64,000 bases of DNA, from the NCBI GenBank assembly GCA_030704615.1, contig CM060734.1, positions 40,998,042 through 41,062,041 on the forward strand. The letters are read 5' to 3'. The notes beneath the pieces are model-generated. The model was not told the origin of the DNA, did no database searches, and saw only the letters and a program-made list of their open reading frames with translations. The stretch comes from Takakia lepidozioides (Eukaryota; Streptophyta; Takakiopsida; Takakiales; Takakiaceae). Each line of letters begins with the position of its first letter. Position 1 is the first letter of the stretch. Shown one piece after another: positions 58,561 to 64,000 of this stretch. Made by a program: the position numbers and the translations under genes.

Positions 58561-59255
58561 ATGGTATATTTCCATGTGATATCACTGTGTCCTCCCTCTG
58601 TCTCTTCTCTTATCTATAGCTCAAAGGATTTTAGGAGAGGGTTGAAGGATCAGATAGCCAATTGTTTGTTTGCAAGGCTGTGTCAAGCAGTTTTTTACAG
58701 GGAATATTACTGAGTATGCACCTACTGTATTTCTCCAGCTAGCTAGCCATACTGGATTGCATCACCTCCACTTGCCATTCCATGTCAGCAGCCAGCTGAA
58801 GTATAGTATAAATGGTAAGTAATGGTTTGCTGTGACGTGTAATGGGAGTTCTATATTTTGGTTGGTGCTTGACTGCGATGATTTGTATGATGCGGGATGG
58901 ATGGGGCCAAGAGCTGTAAAGCCTTGCACTCATGAGTTCACCAGCTAAAATGGTGAGGTAAGGACATTTAAGTACACCTTATGCCAGTGGTCTTGATGGC
59001 TGATCCAAAAGATTTATTTCTGCCAGCCTACAAGCATTACTTTGTTGTGAAGTGGTGTGTTTGGATGGAACGAGTAGGCACACTACACAGGGAAGCAAGA
59101 GAACGGGCAAGTATTTGACAGCAGCTCTAAACGTGCAAAACCTCCCTGGTATGGCAAGCTGTGTCTAATGAATACAAGTTTCTATGCCTTCTCTACAATG
59201 CCACCACTCATTAAATGAACACCGAGGCGCCTACAAACTGTTGTTGTGAGGGATC
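58561..59255. other. Intergenic, nothing recognised
   Basis: No supportable gene between the OSB pseudogene segment and the left LTR of the copia element. Confidence 0.3.
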
Positions 59256-59525
59256 TGTTAAGCATACTGAAGCAATGCTTTACTTCGCAGGACCATAAAA
59301 CCGGAATACAAAACACACCTGAGTGTGCACTATTTATCAAGCTAAAAGTCAACAGCCTAATTATCAAACCCCCTACAAACCCTCACCAAGAGGCGCTGGT
59401 GAAAGCCATGAAAATAGGCATCTACCAACCAACAACCTAAATTAGTGAAGTAATTCACCTACTTCTAACAGTGTTTAATACCTGATGGCTAGGCTGAGAG
59501 CTGCCATGGTAAAGGTAAATCAACA
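59256..59525 (-). repeat. 3' LTR of the copia element
   Basis: 270 bp. It lacks a segment of about 57 bp (62868-62924 region, starting TTATCTGCGCCTGAG) that the other LTR has. Confidence 0.9.
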
Positions 59526-62500
59526 CCCCCTCTCAGTTCTCATAAAGCCAGCAAGAGAATACGCGTGAAGGAATGCCGAAGCAACCTGGGTCGCTTACAA
59601 CTCATAGACCGGACTCAAGAATGAATTCACAAGTTTACTCTATTTTTGTCTTCTTCTTGACATCTGCAGGGCTGCACACTCCAAAAGCTGATCTAAATAT
59701 CCTTCCAAGTGGCTTTGTCATCAAGTCTGCAATCTGATCTTGAGTTGACACATGAACTAGATCAACCTCTCCACTCTCTACGAATATAATGATAGTGCAC
59801 CTCAATTTGCTTTGTGCACGCATGAAACACAGGATTCCTTGCAATCTTGGCACTGCTTTGATTATCACACTTGATCAAAGTTGGTCATTTACCAGGAATT
59901 CCCAACTCACCATAAAGACGTAGAAGCCAAGCAGTTTCTTTAGCTCCTTCTGTTAATGCGCGATATTCAGCCTCGGTCGAAGAAAGTGCCACAATTGACT
60001 GTTTCTTCGAACTCCAAGTCACAACACTTTCCCCCATTCTGAAAACATAACCGGAGGTTGAGTTTCTGTTATCACTTTCGCCTGCCCAATCTGCATCAGT
60101 ATGTCCATTCAGTACAGTGCTTTCTCCTTTTCGGTAGAGTATCCCATAGTCCACTGTGCCTGCTACATATCTCATGATATGATCCACCGCATCCATGTGA
60201 GAGGCATGTGGGATTTCCAAGTCCCGACTCACCACTCCCACAGGGAACACCAAATCAGGCCCTAGTGTTTGTGAGATAAACCAACTTGCCCACTTTCTTT
60301 CGATATTCGGTCACATCAGAGGGAGGTGTGCCCATGTCCAGCGTTAACTTTAAATTTTCAATCATAGGCACAGAGTGAGGATTGCAGTTTGAGAAACCAA
60401 ATTCCTCAAGCATCTGTCTGGCATACCCCCTCTGAGTGATCATGATGCCTTCATCGAGATGAAAGAACTCGGCTGCAAGGTAAAGTTGAATCAAGCCAAG
60501 ATCAGTCATGTCATACTGAAGCTTGAGTTGGTCCCGTAGCCAGGTTATCTTCGTTGTATGGCTGCATGTTAGGAGTAGATCGTCGACATAAAGGATTAAT
60601 AACACTATCAGCCTATTTTCCTTAAGAAAATAAAAGGTTATGATCCGCATGAGACCTGTCAAAACCCTGTGACTTAAGGAATGCATCTATCTTAGCATAC
60701 CAGGCCCTAGGAGCTCATGAATTCACCACCTCGATCTATCCGAATGCACTTCACTTTCTTCTTTGTGGCAATTTCAATCATGAGTCAAAAAATTTGAATG
60801 CCTGCAAAGCTTTGTCTTTTCTCTTGAGGAAGTAGACCCATGTGTAGTGACTAAAGTTGTCTGTAATGGCCATAAAATACCTTGACCCGGATAAAGAAGG
60901 AACCTAGAGTGGTCCACATAAGTCAGTGTGAACTAATTCAAGTATCTTCTCGGCCTTGTGCTCTGCTTGTTTCAGAAATCGTTCCCTCTGTTGTCTTCCA
61001 AGTAGACATCCCATGCATGTTTCGGAAAGCAAGGGCAAGCAAGGTGCTCCCTCAACTCTATCAAGGCTGATGAGAGCATGTAATCCATGAAAGTTCAAGT
61101 GGCCCAATCGCCTATGCCAAAGTCTAACTGTCTTGAGTGTATCCTGAGTGATTTCAGTGTCACATATGTTCGCTTCAAGTATTGATTCTCTATCAAGCAA
61201 ATGTTTGTCAATGAGCTTGTTGGTGTCAAGCGTATACAAGCCATTTGCTCTATCTCTGGTTCCTTGAACAACGACTCTACTGAGATCCTTTGTATCTAGG
61301 AACAAACATTTTCTAGAATCAAATACAGCCAAATGACCACTATCAGCCATGGCCCCCACAGAAAACAAGTTTCTCTTCATACCAGGCACATAAAGAACAT
61401 CTGAGATCTTCTTTATTGATCCATTGAGCCTCATTTTGGTGTGACCCTTACCTTGAACATTATGTGCATGCCCACCGGCTGACCTTACACTGGTGGGACC
61501 TGCCAGTTGCTACAATGTCATGAACTAGGCCTGAGTTGCCAGTAACATGCTTACTAGCGCCGGAGTCAATGAACCAATCATTCTCAGCATACTCTACCGA
61601 AAGGACTTCCTCCTTCTCGTTAAGTTCAACCGTTGCTTGTGCAGCTTCGATGATTTCAGAGTCAGAGTCATCAAAAGACTCGTCGTTGCTATCATCCTCA
61701 AGCAAGTTGACTTGTTGGGCACGAAGTTTGAGGACCTCGTCGTAGGGAAGAACACAATCTTTGGTCCAGTGACCACTCTTGTAGCATCGATTGCATGCTG
61801 AGTGTTTCTTGTCGTGCTTGACTCCGAAGGCACGCTTGTCACCAAACCGCCGGCTGGGTCCCTGCATTTTCTGAAACTTGACGAAAAGTGCCTCAGTGTC
61901 CTTCACCTTCTTTACCTTGAGCTCCCTTCTGCTTTCCTCATGCAAAAATTTGGCTGTGATTTCCTCCATGGTGGGAAGGTCCCTCTGGCTGAGAACAGAT
62001 TGGACATAGTGTTCATAGCTTTCTGGTAAGGCATTGAGCACCATTTCAACCACAATGTCGTCTCTGATTTTCTCACCAAAACCTGCAAGCTGATTCAAGA
62101 GGTCGGATACTTACAGTTTCAAGAAATGACTCCATGGAGGAGTCTTCTTCCATCTTCAGATTGGTAAGCCTGGTCCTGATCATGAGCCTCCGAGATGAAG
62201 CCTTCACCTCATAAAGTTCAGAAATCTTGAGCCACATGCTCCTGGGGTCCGTAAGATCTTGAACTTACGGGATGATTTTGTCAGAAATTGAAAGACAAAG
62301 AATAGACATAGCTCTGTTCTTTTTCCTGTTGAATTGCTCGAGCTGAGCACGGTCAGCATGAGGTGTTAGATCTGTTTCAACGTGATGAAGCACCTCATCC
62401 TTCAACAAAACATTTCTGACTTTGAATCTCCAAACATTGAAATTATTTTGTCCTAAGAGTTTGTTAGACTCCGAGATGTGCACGTTAGTATCTGCAGATT

Positions 62501-62680
62501 GAGACATGTTTGCAACAGCGAATAGTGCAACTAAGCAACCACTGAATCAAAGAAAACAAGAAGAGAGAAGAAACGGCAAGATAGACACAACAAAAAATAA
62601 ATTCCAGAAGTTAGTCCCTAGTGACTCCTCACACTCCTCTTAGTGTGGATTCCCACGGTTTCCTCAGGGCTCTGATACCA

Positions 62681-63007
62681 TGTTAAGCATATTGAAGCAA
62701 TGCTTTACTTCACATGACTATAAAACCGGAATACAAAACACACCTGAGTATGCACTATTTATCAAGCTAAAAGTCAACAGCCTAATTATCAACCCCCCTA
62801 CAAACCCTCACCAAGAGGCGGTAGTGAAAGCCATGAAAATATGAATCTGCCAACCAGCAGCCTAAATTAGTTATCTGCGCCTGAGTATGGTGGGCTTAGA
62901 TGCCAAACACAGTCACCTGACTTCCTGATTAGCAATTCACCTATTTCTAACGGCGTTTAATACCTAATGGCAAGGCTGAGAGCTGCCATGGTAAAGGTAA
63001 ATCAACA
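62681..63007 (-). repeat. 5' LTR of the copia element
   Basis: 327 bp, directly adjacent to the tRNA-Met primer-binding site. It carries the additional segment absent from its partner. Confidence 0.9.
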
Positions 63008-63544
63008 TGATCTCAATTGGTATATGAGGCAGAGTGTGATATGCCTCCCTTACCAGGTCCATTAGGAGGAGTAGGGTCCCAGGGGACCTATATACTCAAG
63101 TGGATGCCATAAGTGACATTCACAGGGGATATACAATGAGTCCATCTTTAGTTGCCTCTCAACTTCTTATACTCTGTTTAGATATCGAGGAATGAAGTAA
63201 TTGGTTTGTTGTCGAAATGGTGTATGAGCAGGATGCATGTGTCCATTCAAATATGTGTGAAGCTGATTGAGAGATAACAGTGTGGTAATGGTAGGACATG
63301 TGATCAAGGGATGTAATCAGGGCATTCTGGATGTTGACGGCATACCCCCCATGCTGGCAGGTTTGTTTGGCTTCGAGTTGACTTCACCTGGCCCTTTTTG
63401 CAATCAATGTCATTTCGGCTGTTGTTTAAATGTGCATGCGCACAAATGCAGAGGGAAGGAGGGATGCAGTAGATGCACATCTATTGATCAGTTCTTATTG
63501 GAGTTGGCTGGACACACTCTTAAAGGCATTGTACCTGCATGATA
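63008..63544. other. Intergenic, nothing recognised
   Basis: A 91-codon plus-strand frame at 63267-63542 is Cys-rich (CNQCHFGCC, CRGKEGCSRC) but has no supporting context. Confidence 0.3.
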
Positions 63545-63876
63545 CTAATTCTGCTGAAGCGACTTGAGGATGCGAAGGGAGTTTCAAACACTATGGCTGA
63601 ACGAGATGTGGTGTGGTGGAACGCGATGCTTGCAGGGTGTGCACAGCAAGGGCACGGGATGGGGGTTTGGAGACCAATGAGCAATTGATGGGGGAAGGGG
63701 TGAAGCCCGACCACATAACGTGTGTGTACGTTTACAGTGCGTGTGCAAGCCTGGCAACCCTGGAAAATGGAACAGAGGTCCATGGTTGCACCACCAAAGC
63801 TGGAAATGTACCAAATGTGATTCTGAACAATACCCTTGTGGACATGTATGCCAAATGTGGAGGGAGTGTTCAACAA
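63545..63876 (+). pseudogene. PPR repeat fragment
   Basis: Reads EDAKGVSNTMAERDVVWWNAM, then after a shift GEGVKPDHIT, CASLATLENGTEVHG and NVPNVILNNTLVDMYAKCGG, about one and a half PLS repeats of the same subfamily as 11581-12870 and 19029-20120. Homology ends right after MYAKCG, where the dispersed repeat also found at 50640-50770 begins. Confidence 0.85.
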
Positions 63877-64000
63877 TAGGGAGATGGTCTCTCCAGGAGG
63901 GCAGGATTGAGGTCCACCTCATGAGCGAAGTGTTCAACATTTCAATGAAACTCCATTCATCCTGTCCCGTATAAATTCCTGAAGGTATAGGAATTTTGTG
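63877..64000. repeat. Dispersed repeat, copy at the window edge
   Basis: Second copy of the sequence at 50640-50770, running off the window. It directly follows the PPR fragment. Confidence 0.7.

Larger units (their letters stand above)
59256..63007 (-). mobile_element. Defective Ty1-copia retrotransposon with two LTRs
   Basis: LTRs at 59256-59525 (3') and 62681-63007 (5') begin TGTTAAGCATA and end ATCAACA. Next to the 5' LTR, on the minus strand, TGGTATCAGAGCCC is the classic copia primer site for initiator tRNA-Met. GAGAGGGGG before the 3' LTR is the polypurine tract. Order on the minus strand: gag (62507-62100), zinc knuckle CNRCYKSGHWTKDC, protease DWFIDSGASKHVTGN, integrase N-terminus LWHRRLGHLNFHGLHAL, reverse transcriptase LYVDDLLLT, RNase H DADWAGESDNRNSTSGYVF and STEAEYRA. 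This PR-IN-RT-RH order defines copia. The integrase core and the N-terminal part of RT are largely deleted around 60700 and several frameshifts occur. The flanks share GATC next to the LTRs. Confidence 0.93.

Noticed and set aside
63267-63542. Cys-rich 91-codon frame
   Set aside because: Its cysteines do not match a zinc-finger or secreted-peptide pattern I know, there is no signal peptide, and it adjoins pseudogenes.

Overview
The window reads as nuclear DNA of a land plant with a large, repeat-rich genome, most likely a fern. Evidence: spliced genes with GT-AG introns, a DYW-type PPR gene and several PPR fragments, two proteins predicted for organelles, and dense LINE, Ty1-copia, CACTA, hAT, Harbinger and mariner-like debris. 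Fern is an inference from the DYW-PPR expansion and from a SLC1-type transporter, a family I believe flowering plants lack; a lycophyte or gymnosperm is not excluded. No bacterial gene, CRISPR array or rRNA was seen.

Three genes can be assembled end to end with every exon phase in agreement: a six-exon chloroplast-type DUF3598 protein (6285-9295, +, 441 aa), an eleven-exon mitochondrial-type peptide chain release factor 1 (40784-35548, -, 447 aa) and a nine-exon sodium:dicarboxylate symporter (44342-50397, +, 451 aa). A fourth, an OSB-like gene with three PDF motifs (16816-18933, +), is mostly readable but lacks a visible OB-fold and has one damaged splice acceptor.

Layout: 1-6284 repeats (CACTA element, 82-bp tandem repeat) and a decayed F-box/kelch fragment; 6285-9295 DUF3598 gene; 9296-23600 a rearranged block holding the 3' half of a PPR-DYW gene, the 3' half of a LINE, a duplicated segment of unknown coding origin, the OSB-like gene, the 5' half of a PPR gene and the 5' half of a LINE; 23600-34100 mostly non-coding repeats; 34126-40784 a signal-peptide exon and the release factor gene, whose large intron 8 holds LINE debris; 41426-50397 a hAT-like MITE and the symporter; 50398-64000 PPR fragments, a 68-bp-arm hairpin, a mariner-like MITE, LINE and OSB pseudogene pieces, and a defective Ty1-copia element with both LTRs.

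The most striking structure is in 11581-23600. Two genes are each cut in half at complementary points, and flipping 12871-20120 (about 7.25 kb) would rejoin both the PPR gene and the LINE. This points to an inversion (or an assembly inversion) with one breakpoint in a PPR repeat and the other in a LINE.
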